NCBI GenBank assembly: GCA_041694515.1
Contig: JASMSZ010000046.1
Span: 1 to 6,452, forward strand
Source of the DNA: Halanaerobium sp041694515
GTDB lineage: Bacteria > Bacillota > Halanaerobiia > Halanaerobiales > Halanaerobiaceae
Direction: 5' to 3'
DNA: 6,452 bases
The position numbers and the translations under genes are program-made. A model generated the notes under the pieces. It did not search any database. It was not told where the DNA came from and saw only the letters and a list, made by a program, of their open reading frames with translations. Within the stretch, counting starts at the first letter, position 1; each line of letters opens with the position of its first letter. Positions 1-6,402 of this stretch are shown in pieces.

Positions 1-480
1 AAAAATGAAGCAGAGATTAAAGCTCAGATCGGTAATTATGCTGAACGGGAGAATATATTTTATATAGGCCGCGGTTTAGATAATGCTGTAGTTGAGGAAG
101 CTTCACTTAAACTTAAGGAAATCTCTTATATCCATGCAGAATCATATCCAGCTGGTGAACTAAAACATGGAACTCTGGCCCTGGTCGAAGAAGGTGTACC
201 AGTTATTGCAGTTGCCACTCAACCGGATGTTATTGATAAAACTTTGAGTAATATCAAAGAAGTTAAAGCAAGAGATGGTGTTGTGACTGCGGTAGTAACT
301 GAGGGAGAAAAAGATCTGGATGATATTGACTTTAAATTTGAAATTCCTGCCACTCACGAATTATTGACAGGTATTCTTTCTACAGTTCCTCTGCAGCTGC
401 TGGCATATTATGTAGCGGTTGAGAGAGAATGTGCGATAGATCAGCCTCGTAATCTGGCCAAAAGTGTGACTGTAGAATAG
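1..480 (+). CDS. glmS: Glucosamine-6-phosphate synthase (isomerizing), C-terminal part; 5' end outside window
   Basis: Partial gene: 159 codons in frame 1, open from the left edge and ending in TAG. The enzyme makes glucosamine-6-phosphate from fructose-6-phosphate and glutamine, the first step towards UDP-GlcNAc for the cell wall. Only the second half of the C-terminal sugar-isomerase (SIS) region is present; the N-terminal glutaminase domain and any upstream glmS ribozyme lie outside. Diagnostic blocks are KLKEISYIHAESYPAGELKHG (window residues 37-57, written here from 37) and the family-typical C-terminus DQPRNLAKSVTVE. By alignment from memory with E. coli GlmS, window residues Lys37, Glu40 and His56 match the isomerase residues Lys485, Glu488 and His504, and Lys154 matches Lys603. 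The gene has its own terminator downstream, so it is probably transcribed separately from mtl. Its substrate fructose-6-phosphate is also the MtlD product. Identity is very secure. Confidence 0.97.
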   Translation, partial: KNEAEIKAQIGNYAERENIFYIGRGLDNAVVEEASLKLKEISYIHAESYPAGELKHGTLALVEEGVPVIAVATQPDVIDKTLSNIKEVKARDGVVTAVVTEGEKDLDDIDFKFEIPATHELLTGILSTVPLQLLAYYVAVERECAIDQPRNLAKSVTVE

Positions 481-530
481 TATAAAGATAGCTTAGAATA
501 TATATACTTTAGGATAATATGATTGTAGTT

Positions 531-579
531 AGCCGGAACTCTAGTTAAGGTTTGAAACCAAATTAGTGTTCCGGTTTTT
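531..579 (+). terminator. Intrinsic terminator of glmS
   Basis: A long hairpin lies 50 bases after the glmS stop. CCGGAACTCTAGTT (533-546) pairs with AATTAGTGTTCCGG (561-574) with one T-T mismatch and one G-T wobble. A smaller inner hairpin, GGTT/AACC (549-559), caps it. The stem is followed at once by five T (575-579). It separates glmS from the mtl control region. Confidence 0.88.
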
Positions 580-661
580 CTAATTAGAAGTCTTTATTAA
601 AAAATGGCGGTAAGTTATACAGCCAGAATATTAAATTGATATTCTTGTATTTTCTAATTAG
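576..661 (+). repeat. 12-bp direct repeat flanking the mtlA control region
   Basis: TTTTCTAATTAG occurs at 576-587, as the T-tract and tail of the glmS terminator, and again at 650-661, inside the spacer of the candidate mtlA promoter; the copies are 74 bp apart. The inner part, CTAATTAG, is itself a palindrome, so each copy could be a weak protein site. In DNA this AT-rich the match may be chance. Confidence 0.35.
605..645. promoter_or_regulatory. Two adjacent inverted repeats upstream of mtlA; candidate MtlR operator
   Basis: The first dyad, 605-625, has the form TGGC-n-GTA-n5-TAC-n-GCCA. The second, 625-645, is AGAATAT-n7-ATATTCT. They share base 625 and their centres (615 and 635) are 20 bp apart, about two helical turns, so bound proteins would sit on the same face of the DNA. 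The pair ends where the predicted -35 element begins, the usual place for an activator. PRD-type MtlR activators are known to bind upstream of mtlA; the B. subtilis site is described as a TTGnCACA dyad, to which these do not match closely. Assignment to MtlR is inferred from position and the linked mtlR gene. No convincing catabolite-responsive (cre) site was seen here. Confidence 0.45.
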
Positions 662-673
662 CAGTAGTATCAT
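645..673 (+). promoter_or_regulatory. Candidate sigma-A promoter of the mtl operon
   Basis: TTGTAT (645-650), a 17-bp spacer, then TATCAT (668-673) gives a good -10 (5 of 6) with a weak -35 (3 of 6). A weak -35 is what an activator-dependent promoter would show. Transcription would start near 680 and leave a leader of about 58 bases before mtlA. Other spacings in this AT-rich region are possible. Confidence 0.4.
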
Positions 674-686
674 TAACTTAAGTTAA
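673..686. promoter_or_regulatory. Perfect 14-bp palindrome at the predicted mtl transcription start
   Basis: TTAACTTAAGTTAA is perfectly palindromic and centred at 679/680, directly after the candidate -10. In this place it could be a repressor site, or fold weakly at the 5' end of the transcript. A second, imperfect AT-only dyad (695-713, one mismatch) follows before the ribosome-binding site. No regulator can be named from the sequence. Confidence 0.3.
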
Positions 687-737
687 GAGGTTCTAATAAT
701 AAATTTAATTATTTATACTAAAACAGGGAGTGAGATT

Positions 738-2126
738 ATGAGAGAGAAAATTCAGAGTTTTGGTCGATTTTTGAGTGGGATGATCATGCCTAATATCGGT
801 GCCTTTATCGCCTGGGGTTTGATTACTGCATTATTTATTCCAGATGGCTGGATCCCAAATGAAGGATTTGCATCTTTAGTTGGACCAATGATCAACTATT
901 TATTACCACTGTTGATTGGTTATACAGGAGGTAAACTTGTCAGTGGTAGAAGAGGTGGGGTTGTTGGTGCAGTAGCTACAATGGGTACTATTGTTGGTGC
1001 TAATGTTCCTATGTTTTTAGGAGCTATGGTAATGGGACCTATTGGTGGATGGACAATTCAGAAATTTGATCAGGCCGTAGAAGGTAAAATCAAAGCCGGT
1101 TTTGAAATGTTAGTCAATAATTTTTCTTCTGGAATTATTGGAATGTTATTAACTTTACTGGCCTATGTTGTAATTGGTCCAACCGTTTCTGCCTTAAATG
1201 AGATTTTAAGACTTGGGGTTGAATGGATAGTTAATGCTGGTTTATTACCTTTAGTTTCTATAATTATTGAACCTGCAAAAGTATTATTTTTAAATAATGC
1301 ACTTAATCACGGTGTTTTAGCTCCAATTGGTGTCCAGCAGGTAGAAGAAATGGGTAAATCAATTATGTTTTTGCTGGAAACAAATCCTGGTCCAGGACTG
1401 GGACTTTTGCTGGCTTACTGGGTTGCCGGTAAAGGGAATGCTAAATCAACAGCACCTGGTGCAATTATTATTCACTTTTTCGGAGGGATTCACGAAATAT
1501 ATTTCCCTTATGTTTTAATGAAGCCGAGTATGATTTTATCTGTAATAGCAGGTGGAATGACTGGAGTATTTACTTTTGTAGTAACCGGAGCCGGACTTGT
1601 AGCAACTCCTTCCCCAGGCAGTATTTTTGCTGAAATGGCAATGACTCCTCCCGGCAGCTTTATTCCGGTACTGTCAGGTATCTTTTTATCTGCTCTTGTT
1701 TCCTTTGGCGTAGGTTGGGTAATCTTAAAAACAACATCTCATCCTGAAGAAACAGGTGACCTGGGAGCAGCTACATCTCAGATGGAAGATTTGAAAGGAA
1801 AAAAGTCTTCAGTATCCGATCAAATAAGTGAAAGTACAGAAGAAATAAATAAAATTATTGTAGCCTGTGATGCTGGTATGGGATCAAGTGCTATGGCAGC
1901 AACTCAATTAAGAAATAAAATTCAGGATGCGGGACTTGACATTAAAGTTGATAATTCTTCTATTGACGAAATACCTAAAGATAGTGATATTGTTCTGCTT
2001 CACGGTTCTTTATTAGAAAGAGCAAAAAAACGGGTTCCTGATACAGAGTTTTTAATTATCGAAAACTTTATGGGAAGTCCTGTCTATGATGAATTAGTAG
2101 AAAGATTAAAAAAGAATCAAAAGTAA
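738..2126 (+). CDS. mtlA: Mannitol-specific PTS permease, EIICB component
   Basis: Membrane transporter of the phosphoenolpyruvate:sugar phosphotransferase system; it imports mannitol and phosphorylates it to mannitol-1-phosphate. The 462-residue protein has a hydrophobic EIIC domain (about 1-340, many membrane segments), a polar Ser/Glu/Lys-rich linker (about 345-368) and a cytoplasmic EIIB domain (about 370-462). Key motifs are NNALNHGVLAPIG with His191, GGIHEIYFPYV with Glu253 (counterparts of E. coli His195 and Glu257), and the EIIB phosphorylation loop VACDAGMGSSAM with Cys377 (E. coli Cys384). Unlike E. coli MtlA (about 637 residues) there is no fused EIIA; that role is supplied by mtlF in the same operon. 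The start is set by the strong ribosome-binding site AGGGAGTGA (725-733). It is the first gene of the operon, and a hairpin directly follows it. Specificity for mannitol is supported by both the motifs and the neighbours. Confidence 0.97.
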   Translation: MREKIQSFGRFLSGMIMPNIGAFIAWGLITALFIPDGWIPNEGFASLVGPMINYLLPLLIGYTGGKLVSGRRGGVVGAVATMGTIVGANVPMFLGAMVMGPIGGWTIQKFDQAVEGKIKAGFEMLVNNFSSGIIGMLLTLLAYVVIGPTVSALNEILRLGVEWIVNAGLLPLVSIIIEPAKVLFLNNALNHGVLAPIGVQQVEEMGKSIMFLLETNPGPGLGLLLAYWVAGKGNAKSTAPGAIIIHFFGGIHEIYFPYVLMKPSMILSVIAGGMTGVFTFVVTGAGLVATPSPGSIFAEMAMTPPGSFIPVLSGIFLSALVSFGVGWVILKTTSHPEETGDLGAATSQMEDLKGKKSSVSDQISESTEEINKIIVACDAGMGSSAMAATQLRNKIQDAGLDIKVDNSSIDEIPKDSDIVLLHGSLLERAKKRVPDTEFLIIENFMGSPVYDELVERLKKNQK

Positions 2127-2134
2127 AATGACAG

Positions 2135-2169
2135 ACAAATAAAGTGGCAGCTGCCACTTTATTTGTTTT
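2135..2169. terminator. Internal palindromic terminator/attenuator between mtlA and mtlR
   Basis: A perfect 32-bp palindrome (2135-2166): ACAAATAAAGTGGCAG followed by its exact reverse complement, starting eight bases after the mtlA stop. It would fold with a G+C-rich upper stem (GTGGC/GCCAC) and an A/T lower stem whose 3' side, with the following bases, is T-rich (TTTATTTGTTTT). The symmetry makes it potentially active in both directions. Since mtlR, mtlF and mtlD lie downstream in the same direction, it more likely gives partial termination or protects the mtlA mRNA 3' end than closes the operon. Confidence 0.7.
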
Positions 2170-2195
2170 CAATTTATATTTTAGCAGAATATATT
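2166..2195 (+). promoter_or_regulatory. Weak candidate promoter for mtlR
   Basis: TTTTCA (2166-2171), an 18-bp spacer and TATATT (2190-2195) would start transcription near 2202, about 38 bases before mtlR. It lies just after the palindrome, where a secondary promoter would give basal regulator expression. The region is AT-rich enough for this to arise by chance. Confidence 0.25.
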
Positions 2196-2240
2196 TAATT
2201 CATCCAAAATCTATTGTTCTGATCGAGGAAGAGGTAAAAT

Positions 2241-4379
2241 ATGAAAATCGATAATTTAACTTCTCGGGAAAAAAAGATACTAAAAATTTTAATTAATAGG
2301 AATAATTTTCTTACTGTAAAAGAACTGGCCAATGAGCTTGGCGTTAGTGAAAGAACTATTTCTAGAGAAATGGCATCTTTAAAAAAAGCATTTAAAGATT
2401 CTGATTTAAATATTGTTTCTAAACCGAGTGTAGGAATTACAGCTACTGGTCAGGAAGAAAGTCTTAAACAGTATCAAAAAAAGTTGAATGAGAAAGATTC
2501 AGTCTCGGAATATTCTCCGGTAGGTAGAAAAAGATATATAATAAAGCAGTTTATCTTTTCAGACCGTTTTCAAAAATTAACAGCTCTGGCTCATCAGCTG
2601 GCTGTAACGGAAGCTACGATTAGTTATGATCTCAATAAAGTGGCAGAATGGTTTAAAAAAAGAGGACTTGAGCTTAATAGAAAACAGGGAATAGGAGTGT
2701 TTCTGGAGGGTTCAGAAGAAAAATTCAGGCGAGCAGTAATTGATTTTTTATATGAGGATTTTGGTGAGGAAAAAGTATTAGATATAATTCGTAACAATGT
2801 TGATAGTGATATTAATAAAAGTGGAAATGAAACAGAAATTTCTAAAACTAAACTTGATATTTTAAACTTTATTAGTTATGAGACCTCCAATAAGATTGAA
2901 AAAAGTATTAATCAAATATTAAAACAGAATGATTTTCAGATGGTTAACAGTTCCTATATTGGTTTATTAATTCATCTGGCTCTGGCAATTAAAAGACTGA
3001 AAAATAATGAAGAAATTTCTATAGAATCAGCAAAACTGAATAAATTAAAAAAAACTAAAGAATATACACTGGCGGAAAAAATTGCAGATAAACTGGAAAA
3101 TATTTTTGATCTGACAATTCCTGAAGACGAAAAAGCTTTTATTACAATGCATTTAAAAGGTGCAAAAATAAGAAAAAATATTGAAATGATAGAAAAGCCG
3201 CTGGCAGATGACGAATTAGAAGCGATAAAATTGGCCAGGATGCTGGTCAGAGAGGTAGAAAACAAATTAAATGTAAAATTGGCCGATGATTATAATTTGA
3301 TTTCCGGTTTAACTACTCATTTAGAACCGGCAGTATCCAGGCTGAAAATGGGGATGGAAATAAGAAATCCTATCTTAAATGATTTAAAACGAGAGTATAA
3401 TGATATTTTTAAGATTACTAAAGAAGCTGCAGAAGTGCTGGCTGAGGAACTTGACTGTGAGATTCCAGATTCTGAAATTGGTTATTTAACAATGCATATT
3501 GCTTCTGCTTTAGAAAATGCTGATTTTTATTTTTCTAAGATAAATATTTTAGTAGTTTGTTCCAGTGGGATCGGAAGCTCCCGTATACTGGCTGCCCGCC
3601 TCAAAAAAACTCTTTCTAATTTAGAAATTGTGGCTGAAACTTCTGCTTTAAATATTGAAGAGTATTTAGATAATAATCAGATTGATCTTATTATTTCTAC
3701 TGTAACCCTGGATAAATATTCAGAGAGAACAGTTGTTGTTTCTCCGGTTTTAGTTAAAGAGGATATTAGAAAAATAAATAATAAAATTAAACAAATAAAT
3801 ATTAACAAAGCACAGAAGAAAAGAACAAAAAATATTGCTGTTGAAGCTGAAAGCTTTGAAGAAAATCTGGAATTAGTGGGCAGATTATCTAAAGATATTC
3901 TTAAGTTAATTAGGGAATTCAAAATAATTGAATTTGACAAATTATATAATTATGAAGAAATTTTTCAAAAAATATGCAGTGCTGAGTATTTACCCAAAAG
4001 TTTTGACTTTACAAAAGTTTATCAGGCTCTTGTAGATAGAGAAAAAAAGGGAGCCACTATTATTCCGGAAATGCAGCTTGCCTTACTTCATGGCAGGAGT
4101 GAAGGTGTTGATTATCCTTTTATCTCTCTGGTCAAACTCAAGAAGACTCTTAAAGTAAAAAATATTAAAAATAAAGAAAATGTAAATCGGATTATTGTTC
4201 TGCTGGCTCCTAAAGAAATGCTTAAAGAAGAAATTAATCTTCTGAGTAAATTCAGTTCATCTATAATTGAAAATGAAAATTTTAGTCAAATAATTCGTCG
4301 TGGTTCACGAGAAGAATTTCTTAAATATTTTAAAGAATTGATGTCAACTTATTTTAATGATTTTATGACTACAAAGTAA
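2241..4379 (+). CDS. mtlR: Mannitol operon transcriptional activator, PRD/BglG-type with EIIB- and EIIA-like domains
   Basis: A 712-residue multidomain regulator expected to activate the mtl promoter according to PTS phosphorylation. Visible in order: a winged HTH (about 6-65; helix-turn-helix VKELANELGVSERTISREM), a second, Mga-like HTH (about 105-165; LAVTEATISYDL), PRD1 (about 205-312), PRD2 (about 320-425), a GatB-like EIIB domain (about 434-515), a Lys-rich linker and an MtlA/FruA-like EIIA domain (about 565-708). Candidate phosphorylation residues are all kept: His245 and His304 in PRD1, His360 and His419 in PRD2, Cys440 in VVCSSGIGSS and His617 in LALLHGRSEG. In B. subtilis MtlR, phosphorylation of PRD2 activates, while modification of the EIIB-like Cys by mannitol EII inactivates; the same logic is inferred here. 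The ribosome-binding site AGGAAGAGGT (2226-2235) fixes the start. The gene is AT- and Lys-rich compared with mtlA. The two DNA-binding domains argue for an activator rather than an RNA-binding antiterminator. Confidence 0.95.
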   Translation: MKIDNLTSREKKILKILINRNNFLTVKELANELGVSERTISREMASLKKAFKDSDLNIVSKPSVGITATGQEESLKQYQKKLNEKDSVSEYSPVGRKRYIIKQFIFSDRFQKLTALAHQLAVTEATISYDLNKVAEWFKKRGLELNRKQGIGVFLEGSEEKFRRAVIDFLYEDFGEEKVLDIIRNNVDSDINKSGNETEISKTKLDILNFISYETSNKIEKSINQILKQNDFQMVNSSYIGLLIHLALAIKRLKNNEEISIESAKLNKLKKTKEYTLAEKIADKLENIFDLTIPEDEKAFITMHLKGAKIRKNIEMIEKPLADDELEAIKLARMLVREVENKLNVKLADDYNLISGLTTHLEPAVSRLKMGMEIRNPILNDLKREYNDIFKITKEAAEVLAEELDCEIPDSEIGYLTMHIASALENADFYFSKINILVVCSSGIGSSRILAARLKKTLSNLEIVAETSALNIEEYLDNNQIDLIISTVTLDKYSERTVVVSPVLVKEDIRKINNKIKQININKAQKKRTKNIAVEAESFEENLELVGRLSKDILKLIREFKIIEFDKLYNYEEIFQKICSAEYLPKSFDFTKVYQALVDREKKGATIIPEMQLALLHGRSEGVDYPFISLVKLKKTLKVKNIKNKENVNRIIVLLAPKEMLKEEINLLSKFSSSIIENENFSQIIRRGSREEFLKYFKELMSTYFNDFMTTK

Positions 4380-4434
4380 AATGTTCAATTTAGAATAAAA
4401 ACTAAGTTTAATTTAAGAAAGAGAGGGATATAAA

Positions 4435-4890
4435 ATGGGATTTTCAGATTTTTTTAAGAAAAAGGAAAATAAGATAATGACTGAGGATTTAATTAAATTG
4501 GGAGTACAGGTTTCTAATAAGGAAGAAGCCGTAAAGATCGCAGGGGACTTACTCTATAAAAATGGTTATGTGGAAGAGGATTATCTGGAGGCAATGCAGG
4601 AAAGAGAGAAAGATGTCTCTACTTTTATGGGGAATGGGGTGGCAATTCCGCATGGAACCAATAAAGCAAAAAAATATATTAAAAAGACCGGACTTTCCTT
4701 TGTCCAGATTCCTGAGGGTGTTGATTTTGGTGATGGTAATACAGCCTATATAGTAATCGGAATAGCAGGCAAAGGTGATGAACACCTGCAGATATTGCAG
4801 AATCTGGCGACTATACTTCAGGATGAGCAAAAAACTGAGGCCCTAACAAAGACTGATGATAAAAAAATTGTCTTAGAAAAGTTACTTTAA
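4435..4890 (+). CDS. mtlF: Mannitol-specific PTS EIIA component
   Basis: Cytoplasmic phosphocarrier of 151 residues that takes a phosphoryl group from HPr and passes it to the EIIB domain of MtlA. It belongs to the EIIA mannitol/fructose family. The active-site His73 lies in GNGVAIPHGT, and GKGDEHLQILQNLATIL (a conserved family block) follows near residues 112-128. The chosen start has a clear ribosome-binding site (AGAGAGGGA, 4420-4428) and gives the N-terminus MGFSDFFKKKENKI; an in-frame ATG at Met15 is a possible second start, with AAGGAAA upstream and a core that still begins before the family domain. It lies 55 bases after mtlR and 28 bases before mtlD, consistent with one transcript. 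It complements the EIIA-less MtlA encoded upstream. The separate EIIA is usual for Firmicutes. Confidence 0.96.
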   Translation: MGFSDFFKKKENKIMTEDLIKLGVQVSNKEEAVKIAGDLLYKNGYVEEDYLEAMQEREKDVSTFMGNGVAIPHGTNKAKKYIKKTGLSFVQIPEGVDFGDGNTAYIVIGIAGKGDEHLQILQNLATILQDEQKTEALTKTDDKKIVLEKLL

Positions 4891-4918
4891 GTCTAAAATT
4901 TCGGAAGAAGGTGAGAGA

Positions 4919-6070
4919 ATGAAAAAAGCTTTGCATTTTGGAGCTGGAAATATTGGTCGAGGGTTTATTGGACTGCTATTAAATTTATCAGACTATGAAG
5001 TAGTTTTTGCAGATATTGATCAGGAAATCATTGCTGAATTAAACAAAAAAAATTCATACCTAGTTTTAGAAGTTGGACAGGAAAAAGAAAAACATTATCA
5101 GGTAGATAATGTAAGAGGAATTTTAAGTAATAAAACTTATCAGGCTGCTGAAGAAATCAAAGATGCTGATCTGATTACTACAGCAGTTGGGGTCAACAAC
5201 CTTAAGCATCTGGCTGAGGTTATTGCAGAAGGCATTAAATTGAGAATAGCAGAGGGTTCAAACCAAAAATTAAATATTATAGCCTGTGAAAATGCTGTTC
5301 GAGCAACCAGTAAACTTAAAAAAGTGGTTTATAAATTTTTAACTAAGGAAGAAGAAAAAAAGGTAGAAAAGCAGATTGGATTTGTGGATTCAGCTGTTGA
5401 TAGAATTGTTCCTCCCCAGGAGAATGAGGACAGACTGGAAGTGAAGGTAGAGCCTTTTAAAGAGTGGATTGTAGATAAAACTCAATTTAAAGGGAAAATA
5501 CCAATTATAGAAGGAATGACACCGAGTGATAATTTATTAGCTTTTGTGGAAAGAAAAATCTATACTTTAAATACAGGTCATGCTGCTGCAGCCTATCTTG
5601 GTTTTTATTATGACTATCAGTATATTCATCAGGCAGTAAAGGATGATAAAATTTATGACATTGTTAAATCAGCCCTGAAAGAGTCTGGTCAAAGTCTAGT
5701 TAAGCTTTATGATTTTGATTATGAACAGCATGAGCAGTATATTGAAAAAATATTAAAAAGATTTATGAATCCTGCTTTAAAAGATTCTGTGGAAAGAGTT
5801 GGTAGAGAACCAATGCGTAAGCTTTCTGAGGAAGATAGACTGGTTAAACCAGCTTTGAGAGCTGTAGAGAATGATATAACCCCCACAGGTTTGAGTAAAA
5901 GTATTGCTGCTGCTCTATTTTTTGATGTGGAAGAAGATGAACAGTCACAAAAAATACAGAAGCTTATTACTGAAAAGGGTGTAGAACAGGCGTTAAAAGA
6001 AATAACTACAATTGATAGTGAGAGTAAACTGGGAAAAGAAATATTGGCTAAATATAAAGAAATGGAATAA
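4919..6070 (+). CDS. mtlD: Mannitol-1-phosphate 5-dehydrogenase
   Basis: Cytoplasmic NAD-dependent enzyme that oxidises mannitol-1-phosphate to fructose-6-phosphate, completing mannitol entry into glycolysis; in reverse it can make mannitol-1-phosphate. The 383-residue length matches the family (about 370-385). The N-terminal Rossmann fold starts with GAGNIGRGFIG (residues 8-18). The family block IIACENAVRAT lies near residues 120-130. The polyol-dehydrogenase signature K-x4-N-x2-H is present as KIYTLNTGH, with Lys213, Asn218 and His221. The helical C-terminal domain runs to the end. Translation starts after the strong site AAGGTGA (4908-4914), 28 bases past the mtlF stop. It is the last gene of the operon and is followed by a strong terminator. 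I see no truncation or frameshift. Confidence 0.97.
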   Translation: MKKALHFGAGNIGRGFIGLLLNLSDYEVVFADIDQEIIAELNKKNSYLVLEVGQEKEKHYQVDNVRGILSNKTYQAAEEIKDADLITTAVGVNNLKHLAEVIAEGIKLRIAEGSNQKLNIIACENAVRATSKLKKVVYKFLTKEEEKKVEKQIGFVDSAVDRIVPPQENEDRLEVKVEPFKEWIVDKTQFKGKIPIIEGMTPSDNLLAFVERKIYTLNTGHAAAAYLGFYYDYQYIHQAVKDDKIYDIVKSALKESGQSLVKLYDFDYEQHEQYIEKILKRFMNPALKDSVERVGREPMRKLSEEDRLVKPALRAVENDITPTGLSKSIAAALFFDVEEDEQSQKIQKLITEKGVEQALKEITTIDSESKLGKEILAKYKEME

Positions 6071-6097
6071 CAGAATAATAAATCAATACATAAAAGC

Positions 6098-6145
6098 AAA
6101 GCCCATAAATTAAGTGAGAGTCTGCTTAATTTATGGGCTTTTTTT
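6098..6145 (+). terminator. Intrinsic terminator of the mtl operon
   Basis: A perfect 17-bp stem: AAAGCCCATAAATTAAG (6098-6114) pairs with CTTAATTTATGGGCTTT (6125-6141) around a 10-base loop. The 3' arm runs into seven consecutive T (6139-6145). It lies 27 bases after mtlD. The A-rich 5' flank (AAAAGCAAA) could also give some termination on the opposite strand. Confidence 0.95.
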
Positions 6146-6294
6146 ATTAGCCAGGAAATTATACCTGATGGTTTGTTGTGGATAATATTTATAGTGTCAT
6201 AATTTCCGCTATCAACAAAATTCAACCTTACTATATTACAGATTGTCCGAAGGTCATTTTGTTCATTGGGTGGGCAAATTCAATTTCAAAGCCT
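6146..6294. other. Non-coding stretch between the mtl terminator and the acpS control region
   Basis: No gene is supported here. I see a 9-bp inverted repeat, GGAAATTAT (6154-6162) and ATAATTTCC (6199-6207), separated by 36 bases, and a short minus-strand reading frame (6231-6305) whose composition looks a little protein-like. Neither is enough to call a gene, RNA or mobile element. Confidence 0.5.
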
Positions 6295-6310
6295 AATTGA
6301 TGCATCAATT
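6295..6310. promoter_or_regulatory. Perfect 16-bp palindrome upstream of the acpS promoter
   Basis: AATTGATGCATCAATT is perfectly self-complementary and ends 11 bases before the acpS -35 element. This is a typical place for a dimeric regulator site. It does not resemble the FapR site known to control lipid genes in Bacillus, as I remember it. No regulator is identified. Confidence 0.4.
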
Positions 6311-6321
6311 GCTTAAGTATT

Positions 6322-6350
6322 TTGCATTTAGGTGATAATTTTAATATAAT
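6322..6350 (+). promoter_or_regulatory. Sigma-A type promoter of acpS
   Basis: TTGCAT (6322-6327), an exact 17-bp spacer and a consensus TATAAT (6345-6350). Transcription would start near 6357, leaving a leader of about 46 bases before the acpS ATG. This is the best promoter match in the window and suits a constitutive housekeeping gene. Confidence 0.75.
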
Positions 6351-6402
6351 TATATTAGGAATCTTATTTCAAAGTAGTAATTTGATGTAGAAAGGAAATG
6401 TT

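Noticed and set aside
160..357. Open frame on the minus strand within glmS
   Set aside because: It lies antisense to the well-conserved GlmS C-terminus and its translation has no recognisable features.
714..719. TATACT as a -10 element for mtlA
   Set aside because: Transcription would begin within or beside the ribosome-binding site at 725-733, and the matching -35 is poor.
481..737. Antiterminator (RAT) or riboswitch-type leader for mtlA
   Set aside because: The only strong terminator hairpin lies upstream of the predicted mtl promoter and belongs to glmS; no alternative fold or RAT-like sequence overlaps it within the mtl leader.
2972..3940. Two minus-strand open frames within mtlR
   Set aside because: They are antisense shadows of Lys/Glu-rich mtlR codons, giving Ser/Phe/Ile-rich translations, with no plausible ribosome-binding sites.
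4549..4830. Minus-strand and alternate plus-strand frames within mtlF
   Set aside because: They overlap the clear EIIA coding frame and show no family features.
5719..6225. 168-codon minus-strand frame over the end of mtlD and the downstream terminator
   Set aside because: Most of it is antisense to conserved mtlD sequence and it crosses the operon terminator hairpin, so it is best explained as a shadow frame.
6242..6254. Imperfect dyad TGTCCGAAGGTCA upstream of acpS
   Set aside because: It is short, has a mismatch and lies far from the promoter; chance is the simplest explanation.
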